A DNA stretch of 64,000 bases from Devosia sp. YIM 151766 (GCF_030285925.1 NZ_CP127251.1:2899001-2963000); one strand, 5' to 3'; positions 18,034 to 31,041 are shown, counted from the stretch's first letter. Translations and numbers: made by a program. The notes: generated by a model from the letters alone, not told the origin.

Positions 18034-19434
18034 ATGCGTTTCCCAATTCTTGGCGCCGCCGCCATTCTGGCGGTTTTGCTGGTGCCGGCTTCCGTGCTGA
18101 TTGCCCAGGATCAGGCGCCCAATCCGGCGCCCGCCGAGGAAATTCCCGTCCCGCCCAATCCCACCGGCGAGGAGCCCGAACCCAGTGCCGCCGAAAAGGC
18201 CAGGGAACCGCGCGATCCGCTGGAAATCTATGCGGACCTCAACCTGTTCGGTGAGATTTTCGACCGCATCCGCGCCGAATATGTCGATCCGCCCGATGAA
18301 AAGGAGCTGATCCGCGCCGCCATCCAGGGCATGCTGACCTCGCTCGATCCCCATTCCGGCTATCTGCCGCCCTCCGATTACAACGAGACCCGCGAAGACA
18401 TATCCGGCCAGTTCGGCGGCCTGGGCGTCGAGATCATCATGGAAGACCATCTGATCAGGGTCGTCTCCCCCATCGACGAAACCCCGGCGGCCCGGGCCGG
18501 CATCCTGACCAACGACCTGATCGTGGAGATCGACGGTCAGCCGGTTCAGGGCATGACCCAGGACGAAGCCGTCGATAAGATGCGCGGTCCGGTCAACACC
18601 AAGGTCACCATCACCATCATGCGCGAAGGGGTCGCCGACCCTCTGGAATTCGAGCTGACCCGCGGCATCATCTCGATGCGCGCCGTCCGCTGGTCCATGG
18701 AAGACGACGTGGCGCTTCTGCGCCTGTCCCGTTTCTCCGAACAGGCCTTTGTCGGCATCGAGCGCGCCGTCGAAGCCATCTATGACGAACGCGATGGCGT
18801 CCCGCCCAAGGGCATCATTCTCGACTTGCGCAACAATCCCGGCGGGCTCGTGGATCAATCCGTCTATGTGGCCGATGCCTTCCTCAATCGCGGCGCCGTG
18901 GTGCTGACCCGTGGCCGCACCGAAAGCGAAAGCGCCCGCTACGACGCCATGCCCGACGAACTCGACGCCCAACTCGCCGATGTGCCCATGGTCGTCTTGA
19001 TCAATGGCGGCTCCGCTTCGGCCTCCGAGATCGTCGCCGGCGCCCTGCAGGATCACAAGCGGGCCACGGTCGTGGGCACCCGCTCCTTCGGCAAAGGCTC
19101 GGTCCAGTCCATCATCTCGCTGGGTCCGGACGGCGCCATGCGGCTGACCACGGCGCGCTATTACACGCCCAATAACCGGTCGATCCAGGCGCTCGGCATC
19201 ACCCCGGATATCGAGGTCAAGCAGGTGGTGCCCGAGGAATTCCAGGGTCGCGACGAGATCATCGGCGAGGCCGGCCTGGCCGGCCACATCACTATCGAGG
19301 GCCAGGAGGAATCCACTGTCGGCTCCTCCGTCTATGTGCCGGTGGAACAGACCGAGGATGCGCAATTGCAATATGCTCTTCGCCTGATCAACGGCGAGGA
19401 GACCGACCCGGCCTATCCGCCCCGTGCGGAGTGA
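18034..19434 (+). CDS. ctpA: S41 family C-terminal processing peptidase (CtpA/Prc-like)
   Basis: Periplasmic serine protease, 466 residues. It has a signal peptide (LGAAAILAVLLVPASVLIAQ), then a Pro-rich linker, a PDZ domain (about 110-190; QFGGLGVEI, VVSPIDETPAARAGI, GQPVQGMTQDEAVDKMRGP) and the S41 catalytic domain. The Ser-Lys dyad is present: Ser329 in GGSASASE and Lys354 in SFGKGSVQ. Co-location with an EnvC-like protein points to control of peptidoglycan hydrolases. Confidence 0.93.
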   Translation: MRFPILGAAAILAVLLVPASVLIAQDQAPNPAPAEEIPVPPNPTGEEPEPSAAEKAREPRDPLEIYADLNLFGEIFDRIRAEYVDPPDEKELIRAAIQGMLTSLDPHSGYLPPSDYNETREDISGQFGGLGVEIIMEDHLIRVVSPIDETPAARAGILTNDLIVEIDGQPVQGMTQDEAVDKMRGPVNTKVTITIMREGVADPLEFELTRGIISMRAVRWSMEDDVALLRLSRFSEQAFVGIERAVEAIYDERDGVPPKGIILDLRNNPGGLVDQSVYVADAFLNRGAVVLTRGRTESESARYDAMPDELDAQLADVPMVVLINGGSASASEIVAGALQDHKRATVVGTRSFGKGSVQSIISLGPDGAMRLTTARYYTPNNRSIQALGITPDIEVKQVVPEEFQGRDEIIGEAGLAGHITIEGQEESTVGSSVYVPVEQTEDAQLQYALRLINGEETDPAYPPRAE

Positions 19435-19523
19435 GCGCCGGGCCGCTTCCCGAATACGCCATGGACCGGACATCCGGCCCCTGGTCTGTGATAAACCGCT
19501 AAAAAGGCAGTTGCGGAACGTTC

Positions 19524-20654
19524 ATGGCCAATGATCTGTCCACGCCATTGACCGGGCGCAAGCGCCGGAAAAAGCACCGCGCCGGGCCTTTTCACTTCCC
19601 GCTGGCGCGGCTGCTGTTTCTGGCGATCGTCCTGATCCTGGGCGGCGCGGCCTTGCGCATCGCCCTGGTCGAGGACCCCGAGGGCGGCCGGCCCAGCCTC
19701 GATGTCGCCATCACCTCCACTCGCGACGGCAATGTCATCGCCAACAATGTCGCCAGCGGCCCCGCCACGATCACTGCCGATCCCCAGCAATTCCCCGCCG
19801 GGGACAGCCCGGACGCCGCAATCCCGCCGCCGCCGCTTGATGGCGCGGCCAGCCAGGCCCGGGACCATTCCGGCATCCTGCCCGACCTGAGCGAGGAGAC
19901 GGCCAATGGCCCCATTCCCCGCATGTCCAATGCCGGCCTGACCCCATTCCTTGCCTATCGCCGGCCGGTGCCGGCCCTGGCGGAAGACGCTCCCCGCATC
20001 GCCATCATCATCACCGGCCTCGGCATCAATGAGCAGGGCTCGCTCGACGCCATCGACGCCCTGCCCGACGACGTCACCCTGGCCTTCGCGCCCTATGGCC
20101 GCTCGCTGAGCCAGACGGTGGCCTCCGCCCGCGCCGCCGGGCACGAGGTCATGCTCGAAGTGCCCATGGAGCCCTTTGACTATCCACAAAACGATCCGGG
20201 GCCGCATACGATCCTGACCGGCGAGACGCCGCGGGCCAATCTTGAAAAGCTGTTCTGGCTCATGGCCCGTTTCGGCGGCTATTTCGGCGTCATCAACAAT
20301 ATGGGGGCGCGCTTCACCGCCTCGGCCGCCGACATGGCGCCGATCCTCGAAGAATTCGGCGCCAGGGGCATTGGCTATATCGACGATGGCGGCTCCAACC
20401 GCTCCGTCGCCGCGCAATTGGCCGGCGCCAACAAGGTGCCCTTCGCCCGCGCCAGCCTGATGGTGGACGCCAATCCCGCCCGCGCCTCCATTCTCGCGGC
20501 CCTGGCCAGCCTTGAGGCCCAGGCCATGGATGCGGGCAGCGCTATTGGCATTGTCAGCGCCTTGCCCATATCGGTGCAGACAGTGTCCGAATGGGCGCGG
20601 GAACTCGACGCCAGGGGCATTGCCCTGGTGCCGGCCAGCGCCCTGATGCAGTAA
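19524..20654 (+). CDS. Divergent polysaccharide deacetylase family protein (YibQ-like)
   Basis: Membrane-anchored periplasmic protein of 376 residues. It has a basic N-terminus (GRKRRKKHR), one transmembrane segment (about 28-46), a Pro/Ala-rich linker, and a divergent polysaccharide deacetylase fold (RIAIIITGLGINEQGS, VMLEVPMEPFDYPQNDPGP, IGYIDDGGSNRS). The canonical metal-binding D/H/H set of active NodB enzymes is only partly kept, as usual for the family. The envC-ctpA-yibQ order is conserved in many proteobacteria, so a cell-wall role is likely. Confidence 0.85.
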   Translation: MANDLSTPLTGRKRRKKHRAGPFHFPLARLLFLAIVLILGGAALRIALVEDPEGGRPSLDVAITSTRDGNVIANNVASGPATITADPQQFPAGDSPDAAIPPPPLDGAASQARDHSGILPDLSEETANGPIPRMSNAGLTPFLAYRRPVPALAEDAPRIAIIITGLGINEQGSLDAIDALPDDVTLAFAPYGRSLSQTVASARAAGHEVMLEVPMEPFDYPQNDPGPHTILTGETPRANLEKLFWLMARFGGYFGVINNMGARFTASAADMAPILEEFGARGIGYIDDGGSNRSVAAQLAGANKVPFARASLMVDANPARASILAALASLEAQAMDAGSAIGIVSALPISVQTVSEWARELDARGIALVPASALMQ

Positions 20655-20666
20655 AGGTGCTCCGCC

Positions 20667-21209
20667 ATGTCCAGCCGGCCCGACCGTGAATCCCTGCCCT
20701 ATCGCGATTGCGTGGGCATTGCCGTGTTCAATCCCCAAGGCAAGGTCTTTATCGGCCACCGCAAGGCCGAGGGCGATCCCGATCAGTCGGCCAGGCTCGG
20801 CCATGCCTGGCAAATGCCCCAGGGCGGCATCGACAAGGGCGAGGACCCGCTGCGCGCCGCGCTGCGCGAACTGCACGAGGAAACCAGCATCACCTCGGTC
20901 AGCCTCCTGGCCGAGGCGCCCGAATGGATCTATTACGACCTGCCCGAGGCGCTGTTGGGCACCAGCTTCAAGGGCGGCTATCGCGGCCAGCGCCAGCGCT
21001 GGTTCGCCTTCGCCTTTACCGGCTCCGAGGACGAGATCGAAGTGGACGCCCCCGGCGGCGGCAAGTTTGCCGCCGAATTCAACGCCTGGCGCTGGGAAAA
21101 TCTCAGCCATACACCGTCGCTGATCGTACCCTTCAAGCGTCAGGCTTATGAAAAAGTCGCTGCCGCCTTCGCCGATATCCCGCGCCGCTTCGCCCCGCCT
21201 CAGCCATGA
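20667..21209 (+). CDS. rppH: RNA pyrophosphohydrolase
   Basis: Nudix hydrolase that removes pyrophosphate from the 5' end of mRNA and starts decay. 180 residues. The Nudix box GGIDKGEDPLRAALRELHEE fits the GX5EX7REUXEE consensus. YRDCVGIAVFNPQGKVFIGHR, WQMPQGG and WFAF are family hallmarks. It starts 12 bases after the deacetylase gene and overlaps the racemase gene by four bases (ATGA). Confidence 0.95.
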   Translation: MSSRPDRESLPYRDCVGIAVFNPQGKVFIGHRKAEGDPDQSARLGHAWQMPQGGIDKGEDPLRAALRELHEETSITSVSLLAEAPEWIYYDLPEALLGTSFKGGYRGQRQRWFAFAFTGSEDEIEVDAPGGGKFAAEFNAWRWENLSHTPSLIVPFKRQAYEKVAAAFADIPRRFAPPQP

Positions 21210-21892
21210 AGACCATCGGGCTCATCGGCGGCATGAGTTGGGAATCGACGGCCCATTACTATCGTGTGCTCAATCGGGAAACCGCCACGCGTCTCGGCGG
21301 GCTGCATTCGGCGCCGCTGCTCGTCCATTCCCTCGATTTCGCCCCCATCGCCAAGATGCAGGCCGAGGGCCAATGGGATGTGGCCGGACGCGAACTCAAC
21401 GCCGCGGCGCTGGGGCTCCAGCAGGCCGGCGCCCAGCTGCTGGGTCTGGCCACCAATACCATGCATGTGGTCGCCGATCTGGTGACCGAGGGGATCGCCA
21501 TTCCCTTCATCCACATCGCCGACCCCACCGCCGATGCCCTGCTCGCCGACGGCTATGACACGATCGGCCTGCTGGGCACGCGCTTCACCATGGAAATGGC
21601 TTTCTACAAGGACCGCCTGGCGGCGCGCGGTCTCGGCGTGCTGGTGCCGGAGGTGGAGCGCACCAATCTCGACGGCATCATCTATGAGGAACTCTGCAAG
21701 GGCATATTGCGCGAGCAATCGCGGCGCATCTATGTGAACGCCATCGAGCGCCTCGCCGCGCGCGGCGCCCAGGCGGTGATTCTCGGCTGCACCGAAATCG
21801 GCATGCTGATCGATGACAGCGTCAGCCCGCTGCCCTGCTACGACACCACCGACCTGCATGCCCGTGCCCTGGTCAGCGCGGCTTTGGCGTAG
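21206..21892 (+). CDS. ygeA: Aspartate/glutamate racemase family protein (YgeA-like)
   Basis: PLP-independent amino-acid racemase, 228 residues, very like E. coli YgeA, a broad-specificity racemase. MKTIGLIGGMSWEST, RLGGLHSA and GCTEIG are shared. One catalytic position is Thr83 (ATNTMH) and the other is Cys195 (GCTEIG). This Thr/Cys arrangement replaces the two cysteines of classical Asp/Glu racemases and matches YgeA. The last gene of this plus-strand run. Confidence 0.88.
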   Translation: MKTIGLIGGMSWESTAHYYRVLNRETATRLGGLHSAPLLVHSLDFAPIAKMQAEGQWDVAGRELNAAALGLQQAGAQLLGLATNTMHVVADLVTEGIAIPFIHIADPTADALLADGYDTIGLLGTRFTMEMAFYKDRLAARGLGVLVPEVERTNLDGIIYEELCKGILREQSRRIYVNAIERLAARGAQAVILGCTEIGMLIDDSVSPLPCYDTTDLHARALVSAALA

Positions 21893-21948
21893 CGGTCACA
21901 AACCGCAAACGCCAGGCCGATGGCGCCCTTCTCCCGGCGCCTCATCCC

Positions 21949-21981
21949 AAACGAAAGGCCGCCTCCAATGGAAGCGGCCTT
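21949..21981 (-). terminator. Rho-independent terminator of the atp operon
   Basis: AAGGCCGC (21955-21962) and GCGGCCTT (21974-21981) form an 8-bp stem extended by TCC/GGA. Read on the minus strand it is followed by TTTCGTTT. It lies 27 bases beyond the atpC stop codon. Confidence 0.75.
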
Positions 21982-22007
21982 GCGGTCAAGCGGCGCAGCG
22001 GCGGCGA

Positions 22008-22433
22008 TCAGTGGACATGGGCCCCGTCGATATGCTGGGCTTCCATGGCGAGGTTGAGCAGGGCCGAAACCACTTCCTGCGCATAGGATTTATCCTCGGG
22101 GGTCCCGGCGCGGTTGAGCTCTTCCTCGGCCGCCTTGATCTGCGCCTGCAGATCGGCATGGTCGAATTCGGTGAAGGGCACCGATTGCTCGGCCAGGATG
22201 GTCAGCCCGCTCGGCGAAACGTCGGCGAAGCCGCCCTTGACGAAATAGACCTGGGCGACGCCGCCATCCCGGGCCACGGTGATGAAGCCGGGCTTCAGCG
22301 TCGTCATGAACGGCGCGTGATCGTGCATGACGGTGAAATAGCCTTCGGTCCCCGGCACCGTCACCGCCTGCGCCACTTCCGACAGCACCAGCCGTTCGGG
22401 CGACACGATCTCGATCTTGAGGCCTTCAGCCAT
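22008..22433 (-). CDS. atpC: ATP synthase epsilon subunit
   Basis: Central-stalk epsilon subunit of F1, 141 residues. N-terminal beta sandwich: LKIEIVSPERLVLSE, VTVPGTEGYFTVMHDHAPFMTTLKPG. The C-terminal helical part (ALLNLAMEAQHIDGAHVH) is short. It is the last gene of the atpHAGDC unit, 86 bases after atpD, and a terminator follows. Confidence 0.96.
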   Translation of the reverse strand: MAEGLKIEIVSPERLVLSEVAQAVTVPGTEGYFTVMHDHAPFMTTLKPGFITVARDGGVAQVYFVKGGFADVSPSGLTILAEQSVPFTEFDHADLQAQIKAAEEELNRAGTPEDKSYAQEVVSALLNLAMEAQHIDGAHVH

Positions 22434-22519
22434 GTTCTTGGTCCTTTGGCAACAGAGCCCGAATAATCATCCGGGCTCCTTGACGAGATGGCAGGCCGCC
22501 GCGGCGGCCCTGCCGGATT

Positions 22520-23980
<1,461 letters not shown>

Positions 23981-24868
23981 TTAGAGCGCTTCGGCGCCCG
24001 AGATGATTTCGATGAGTTCTTTGGTGATCTGGGCCTGCCGCTGGCGGTTATAGCTCAGTTGCAGCGCATTGATCATTTCGCCGGCATTGCGGGTCGCATT
24101 GTCCATGGCGGACATCTGCGCCCCGTAGAACGAGGCGGAATTTTCGAGCAGCGCCCGCAGCACCTGCACGCTGATATTGCGCGGCAGCAGGTCCTCGACG
24201 ATCGCTTCTTCGCTCGGCTCGTATTCGTAAGGCACCGCGGCAGCGGCCACTTCGCCCTCGCCTTCGGTCTTTTCCAGCTTGGCCGGGATGATCTGCTGGG
24301 CCGTCGGCACCTGGCTGATCACGCTGCCGAACTTGGCGAAGAACAGCGTCGCCACGTCGAATTCGCCGGCGGCGAACAGGGCCAGCACCTTTTCCGCGAC
24401 CAGCTGGGCCTGGGTGAAGCCCACCTGCTTGATCTCGCGGAAATTGAACGTGTCCACGATCAGTTCCGAATATTGCCGGCGCAGGATATCGTGACCCTTG
24501 CGGCCCACGGTCAGGATCTTGACCGTCTTGCCCTGGCTGATCAGCTTCTGGGCATGTTCGCGCGCCAGGCGGGCAATGGAGGAGTTGAAGCCGCCCGCCA
24601 GGCCGCGCTCGCCGGTGGCGACCACCAGCAGATGCACCTGGTCCTTGCCAGTGCCGCCGAGCAGCACCGGGGCGTTTTCCTGCCCGTCATAGACCGCGCC
24701 GAGCGCTGCCAGCACCTCGCCCATGCGTTCGGCATAGGGGCGAGCGGCTTCCGCAGCTTCCTGGGCGCGACGGAGCTTGGCCGCCGCCACCATCTGCATG
24801 GCCTTGGTGATCTTCTGGGTCGATCTGACCGAGTCGATCCGGTTCTTGAGGTCCTTTAGCGACGGCAT
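23981..24868 (-). CDS. atpG: ATP synthase gamma subunit
   Basis: Rotor shaft of F1, 295 residues. The N-terminal helix starts [30 protein letters not shown] and the C-terminal helix ends [31 protein letters not shown] (landmarks [14 protein letters not shown] and [16 protein letters not shown]). It lies between atpA and atpD in the standard order. Confidence 0.97.
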   Translation of the reverse strand: MPSLKDLKNRIDSVRSTQKITKAMQMVAAAKLRRAQEAAEAARPYAERMGEVLAALGAVYDGQENAPVLLGGTGKDQVHLLVVATGERGLAGGFNSSIARLAREHAQKLISQGKTVKILTVGRKGHDILRRQYSELIVDTFNFREIKQVGFTQAQLVAEKVLALFAAGEFDVATLFFAKFGSVISQVPTAQQIIPAKLEKTEGEGEVAAAAVPYEYEPSEEAIVEDLLPRNISVQVLRALLENSASFYGAQMSAMDNATRNAGEMINALQLSYNRQRQAQITKELIEIISGAEAL

Positions 24869-24890
24869 TGCCTGTCGTCTCCTTCAGGGC

Positions 24891-26986
<2,096 letters not shown>

Positions 26987-27347
26987 TGCCGCTTCACCCT
27001 TTAATTTGGCCGGCCCCTGGACTGGCTCCGTTTGCTGGAGCCCGGGCGGGTTTTTGTAGCTTGGACGTGCTCGGAAACGGGGTTCGAGCCGGACCCCCTG
27101 AAAGTCGCGCTCGCTCTAACACAGGCCAAGCCGGCCATGCAAGGCTTGCGGAGGTGATTCAAATGTGTCGAAAGTGTCGCAGGGCCCGCCGCCCCGGAAT
27201 GCCGGGACCCGGCTCGGCAACAGGGGAGCGGAATATCGCGCCAAAAGACTTGTGCGAAGAATAATATGGCCATCTAATGGGCCCTGAACCCTGAGAGGTT
27301 CTCCAATAAGGCCGCAAACAAACGACCAATGGGAAGGAAGATACATC
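26987..27347. other. Divergent gap between atpH and the TAXI-TRAP genes
   Basis: 361 bases that must contain the atp operon promoter (minus strand) and the promoter of the TRAP genes (plus strand). In the atpH leader GGCTCC (27024-27029) and GGAGCC (27037-27042) form a 6-bp hairpin. A candidate 33-codon gene with a strong ribosome-binding site is listed separately. AAGGAAG before 27348 is the ribosome-binding site of the binding protein. Confidence 0.5.
27163..27264 (+). CDS. Candidate Cys/Arg-rich small protein or leader peptide
   Basis: 33 codons from ATG 27163 to TAA 27262. The product starts MCRKCRRARRPG and ends KDLCEE. It is preceded by GGAGGTGA (27150-27157), a near-perfect Shine-Dalgarno sequence five bases before the ATG. 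This is the strongest ribosome-binding site in the neighbourhood. It ends 83 bases before the TAXI-binding protein and could be a regulatory leader or a metal-binding mini-protein. There is no family match I recognise; it may also be chance. Confidence 0.35.
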   Translation: MCRKCRRARRPGMPGPGSATGERNIAPKDLCEE

Positions 27348-28316
27348 ATGAAGCACTTTTTAGCACCGGCTCTGGCTGCTACCGCGATGCTCGCTAGCGC
27401 CATGCCTGCCGCTGCCCAGCAGCAGCAATTCGTCACCATCGGCACTGGCGGCGTTACCGGCGTCTATTATGCTGCCGGTGGTGCGATCTGCCGCCTGATG
27501 AACGAAACCCGTGCCGACCATGGCTTCCGCTGCTCGGTGGAATCCACGGCTGCCTCGGTTTACAACCTCAATGCCATCCGCCAGGGCGAGCTCGATTTCG
27601 GCGTCACCCAGTCGGACGTGATGTATTATGCCGTCAATGGCGAGGTCGACTTTGCCGAGCAGGGCCCCTGGGATGGCATGCGCGCCGTGTTCTCGCTGCA
27701 TCCCGAGCCGTTCACCCTGGTCGCCCGCGCCGATGCCGGCATCGAGAATTTCGAGGACCTGGCGGGCAAGCGCGTCAATATCGGCGCCCCCGGTTCGGGC
27801 ACCCAGACCTCGATGGACATCATCCTTGACGGCGTCGGCATGAGCCGCGACGACTTCGCCCTGACCTCCGAACTGCGTCCGGACGAGCATGGCCCGGCCC
27901 TGTGCGACAACCAGATCGACGCCTTCTTCTATGGCGTGGGCCACCCTTCGGCCAATATCGCCGACCCGACCACGACCTGCGGCGCGCAGCTGGTCTCGAT
28001 CCAGGGCGATTTCGTCGACACTCTCGTCGATGAAAATCCCTATTACGCCTATGCCACCATTCCGGGCGGCACCTATTCCAACAACCCGGAAGACACGCAG
28101 ACTTTCGGCGTTCTGGCCGCCTTGGCCGTGTCCGAAGACACCTCCGAAGACGCCGTCTATGCTCTCGTCAAGGCCGTGTTCGACAATTTCGACGCGTTCA
28201 AGGCGCTGCATCCGGCCTTTGGCAATCTGCAGGAGCAGAACATGGTCGTTGACGGCCTCTCCGCTCCCCTGCATCCGGGCGCCGAGCGTTATTATAACGA
28301 GCGTGGCTGGCTGTAA
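27348..28316 (+). CDS. TAXI family TRAP transporter solute-binding subunit
   Basis: Periplasmic binding protein of the TAXI (TRAP-associated extracytoplasmic immunogenic) type, 322 residues. It has a clear signal peptide ([18 protein letters not shown], cut near AAAQ), then [25 protein letters not shown], which is the family hallmark, and [18 protein letters not shown]. It delivers an unknown organic acid or amino acid to the permease encoded next. A hairpin between the two genes probably favours expression of the binding protein. Confidence 0.93.
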   Translation: MKHFLAPALAATAMLASAMPAAAQQQQFVTIGTGGVTGVYYAAGGAICRLMNETRADHGFRCSVESTAASVYNLNAIRQGELDFGVTQSDVMYYAVNGEVDFAEQGPWDGMRAVFSLHPEPFTLVARADAGIENFEDLAGKRVNIGAPGSGTQTSMDIILDGVGMSRDDFALTSELRPDEHGPALCDNQIDAFFYGVGHPSANIADPTTTCGAQLVSIQGDFVDTLVDENPYYAYATIPGGTYSNNPEDTQTFGVLAALAVSEDTSEDAVYALVKAVFDNFDAFKALHPAFGNLQEQNMVVDGLSAPLHPGAERYYNERGWL

Positions 28317-28342
28317 GGCTCCGCACTGATCCAGTGACTTTT

Positions 28343-28370
28343 CGGCGACCCGGTAACGGGCCGCCGCTTT
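28343..28370 (+). terminator. Attenuator-like hairpin between TAXI protein and TRAP permease
   Basis: CGGCG-A-CCCG (28343-28352), loop GTAA, CGGG-C-CGCCG (28357-28366), then CTTTTCTT. The stem is 5+4 bp with one A-C mismatch and a GNRA-type loop. Between the two genes of one transporter, it probably lets only part of the transcripts continue. Confidence 0.6.
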
Positions 28371-28410
28371 TCTTGTTCTGCCTTGGCCGCGATCCATGGG
28401 AGCTGCACTG

Positions 28411-31041
28411 ATGACGAACGCGCAAGCCAATACCTCTTCGCAATCGCCCGCCAGCACGGAGGACCTTGCCAGGATCGTCGCCGAAGCCGATACCGGCGGA
28501 CGCATGCCGCGCAGCCGCCCGGCGCAGATCGTGCTGTTCGTCGTGCCGCTGCTCTGGGCGCTGTTCCAGCTCTGGTACGCCTCGCCCCTGCCGTTCCAAT
28601 TGCGCTTCGGCGTCTTCAACGCCACCGAAGCCCGGGCCATCCATCTGGCTTTCGCCCTGTTTCTGACCTTTGCCGCCTTCCCCGCCACCAAAAATTCGCC
28701 GCGCGACTACATCCCCTGGTATGAATGGGGTCTGGGCCTCATCGCCGCCGGCTGTTCCGCCTATATCTTCGTCTTCCAGGGCGAATTGGCGCGCCGTCCC
28801 GGCCTGCCGACCATGCTCGATATCGGCGTTGCCATTGTCGGCATGCTGATGCTGCTCGAAGCGGCGCGCCGCTCGCTCGGCCTGGCCCTGCCCATCGTCG
28901 GCATCCTCTTTCTCTGCTATGCCTTTTTCGGCCCCTATCTGCCCGATCTCTTCGCCCATCGCGGCGCCTCCATCCCCCGTGCCGCCACCCAATATTGGCT
29001 GACCTCGGAGGGCGTGTTCGGCGTGGCCCTGGGGGTCTCGACCGCCTTTGTCTTCCTGTTCGTGCTGTTCGGCTCCCTGTTGGAAAAGGCCGGGGCCGGC
29101 AATTATTTCATCAAGGTCGCCTTCGCCATGCTGGGGCATTTCCGCGGCGGGCCGGCCAAGGCGGCAGTGCTCGGCTCGGCGGCGACCGGCCTGATTTCCG
29201 GCTCCTCGGTGGCCAATGTCGTCACCACCGGCACCTTTACCATCCCGCTGATGAAGCGGGTGGGCTATCCGCCGGTCAAGGCCGGCGCCATCGAGGTCTC
29301 GGCCTCGGTCAATGGCCAGATCATGCCGCCGGTCATGGGCGCGGCGGCCTTCCTCATCGCCGAATATGTCGGCATTCCCTATTCCGAAGTGGTCAAGCAC
29401 GCCATCGTCCCGGCGCTTCTCACCTATATAGCGCTGTTCTATGTCGTCGACATCGAGGCGCGCCGGCACAATCTCAAGGGTCTCGAGCGCAAGCAGCACC
29501 GCTCCAATCTGATGAGTGCGGCTTTGTTCGGCATGACGGCGGCCGGTTTCGTCATTTTCTGCTGGCTGGTCGGCGTGGCCCTGGGCTGGACGCGGGAATT
29601 GTTCGGCACCGCCGCCACCTGGGGCGTGGCGCTCGGCAGCGCCCTGCTCTATCTCGTCCTCCTGGCCATCCGCTCGCGTTTCCCCGACCTGGCCGAGGAC
29701 GATCCCAACAATCCCGACCTGGTCCTGCCCGATACGCTCAAAGTGGCGCCCACCGGCATTCATTATATCCTGCCGGTCTTCATCCTGGTCTGGTGCCTGA
29801 TGGTCGAGCAATTGTCCCCCGGCCTGTCGGCCTTTTACGGCATCTGCGCGCTGATGGTGCTGGTGGTGACGCAAAAGCCGCTCATCGCCCTGTTCCGTGG
29901 CCAGACCAAGGTGTTTGGCGAACTCAAATCCGGTGTCCACGACCTGCTCGACGGGCTGGTCACCGGTTCGCGCAACATGATCGGCATCGGCATTGCCACC
30001 GCCGCGGCCGGCATCGTCGTCGGCACCGTCGCCCTGACCGGCGTTGGTCTGGTCATGACTGAAATCGTCATCTCGGTCTCGGGCGGCAATCTGCTGATCA
30101 TGCTGCTGATGACGGCGTTGATCTGCATGGTGCTTGGCCTCGGCATGCCGACCACCGCCAATTATGTCGTCGTCGCCACGCTGATCGCGCCGGTTATCGT
30201 CGATGTGGCTTCTCTCAACGGCCTCGCCGTGGCGCTGGTGGCCGTGCATCTCTATGTCTTCTATTTCGGATTGATGGCCGACGTGACTCCGCCTGTCGGC
30301 CTCGCCTCCTTCGCAGCCTCGGCCATTTCGCGCGCCGATCCGGTGCGAACCGGCGTTCAGGCCTTCCGCTATGAGATGCGCACCGCCATCCTGCCGCTGA
30401 TCTTCATCTTCAATCACCAATTGCTGTTGATCGGCGTCACCTCTTGGTGGGGCCTGGCCTTAACCGTCACCATGTCATTGATCGGCATGCTGATGTTCGT
30501 GTCGGTGACCCAGCAGATCTTCATTTCCCGCAGCCGCATCTGGGAAACGGCAATATTGCTGCTGGCCTGTTTCATGCTCTTCGTGCCCGGCCAGTTCATG
30601 GACCGGATTCTGCCCGGCACCCTGGATGCCCCGGCCGGCGACATCGTCACCCTGGCCGAACAGGTGCCCGAAAACGGCTTCCTGACGGTCGAGGTTTCCG
30701 GCTTCTCCGTGACCGGCGATGAATATCAGCGCGTCGTCCGCCTGCCGATGGGAGCGGAAGCCGACGGTGCCGCCCGCCTGTCCAATGCCGGTGTGCAAAT
30801 CACCGAATTCGCCGGCCAGGTCCAGGTGCTCAATGTGCGTTTCCGCAGCCAGGCCGAACGGCTGGGGATCAATATTGGCGACAATGTGGAGCGCGTTCTG
30901 GTGGCCAATCCGGAGCGGCCGCCACAGGAACTGGTCTTCATCCCGGCCCTGCTCCTGATCACCGCCGTCGCCATGCTGCAATGGCGCCGCCGCGAATGGG
31001 ACCAGCCGGGCATGCCCAGGAAACGCACCGTTCCCGCATGA
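28411..31041 (+). CDS. TRAP transporter fused 4TM/12TM permease
   Basis: Fused small and large membrane subunits of a TAXI-type TRAP importer, 876 residues from ATG 28411, chosen because GGGAG (28398-28402) lies eight bases upstream; ATG 28396 is in frame but lacks a site. About 4 helices precede the DctM-like domain, which begins around FFGPYLPDLFAHRG and contains GSAATGLISGSSVANVVTTGTFTIPLMKRVG (landmark GLISGSSVANVVTTG), MPPVMGAAAFL and GLGMPTTANYVVVATL. The C-terminal 150 residues include a soluble region and a final membrane segment. Confidence 0.93.
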   Translation: MTNAQANTSSQSPASTEDLARIVAEADTGGRMPRSRPAQIVLFVVPLLWALFQLWYASPLPFQLRFGVFNATEARAIHLAFALFLTFAAFPATKNSPRDYIPWYEWGLGLIAAGCSAYIFVFQGELARRPGLPTMLDIGVAIVGMLMLLEAARRSLGLALPIVGILFLCYAFFGPYLPDLFAHRGASIPRAATQYWLTSEGVFGVALGVSTAFVFLFVLFGSLLEKAGAGNYFIKVAFAMLGHFRGGPAKAAVLGSAATGLISGSSVANVVTTGTFTIPLMKRVGYPPVKAGAIEVSASVNGQIMPPVMGAAAFLIAEYVGIPYSEVVKHAIVPALLTYIALFYVVDIEARRHNLKGLERKQHRSNLMSAALFGMTAAGFVIFCWLVGVALGWTRELFGTAATWGVALGSALLYLVLLAIRSRFPDLAEDDPNNPDLVLPDTLKVAPTGIHYILPVFILVWCLMVEQLSPGLSAFYGICALMVLVVTQKPLIALFRGQTKVFGELKSGVHDLLDGLVTGSRNMIGIGIATAAAGIVVGTVALTGVGLVMTEIVISVSGGNLLIMLLMTALICMVLGLGMPTTANYVVVATLIAPVIVDVASLNGLAVALVAVHLYVFYFGLMADVTPPVGLASFAASAISRADPVRTGVQAFRYEMRTAILPLIFIFNHQLLLIGVTSWWGLALTVTMSLIGMLMFVSVTQQIFISRSRIWETAILLLACFMLFVPGQFMDRILPGTLDAPAGDIVTLAEQVPENGFLTVEVSGFSVTGDEYQRVVRLPMGAEADGAARLSNAGVQITEFAGQVQVLNVRFRSQAERLGINIGDNVERVLVANPERPPQELVFIPALLLITAVAMLQWRRREWDQPGMPRKRTVPA

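Noticed and set aside
27079..27096. tRNA T-arm-like sequence GGGGTTCGAGCC
   Set aside because: No acceptor, D or anticodon arms at the right distance on either strand.
28198..30420. 740-codon open frame on the minus strand opposite the TRAP permease
   Set aside because: Antisense to a clear membrane protein gene; composition (His, Asp, Gln, Gly) is what reverse-complemented hydrophobic codons give.
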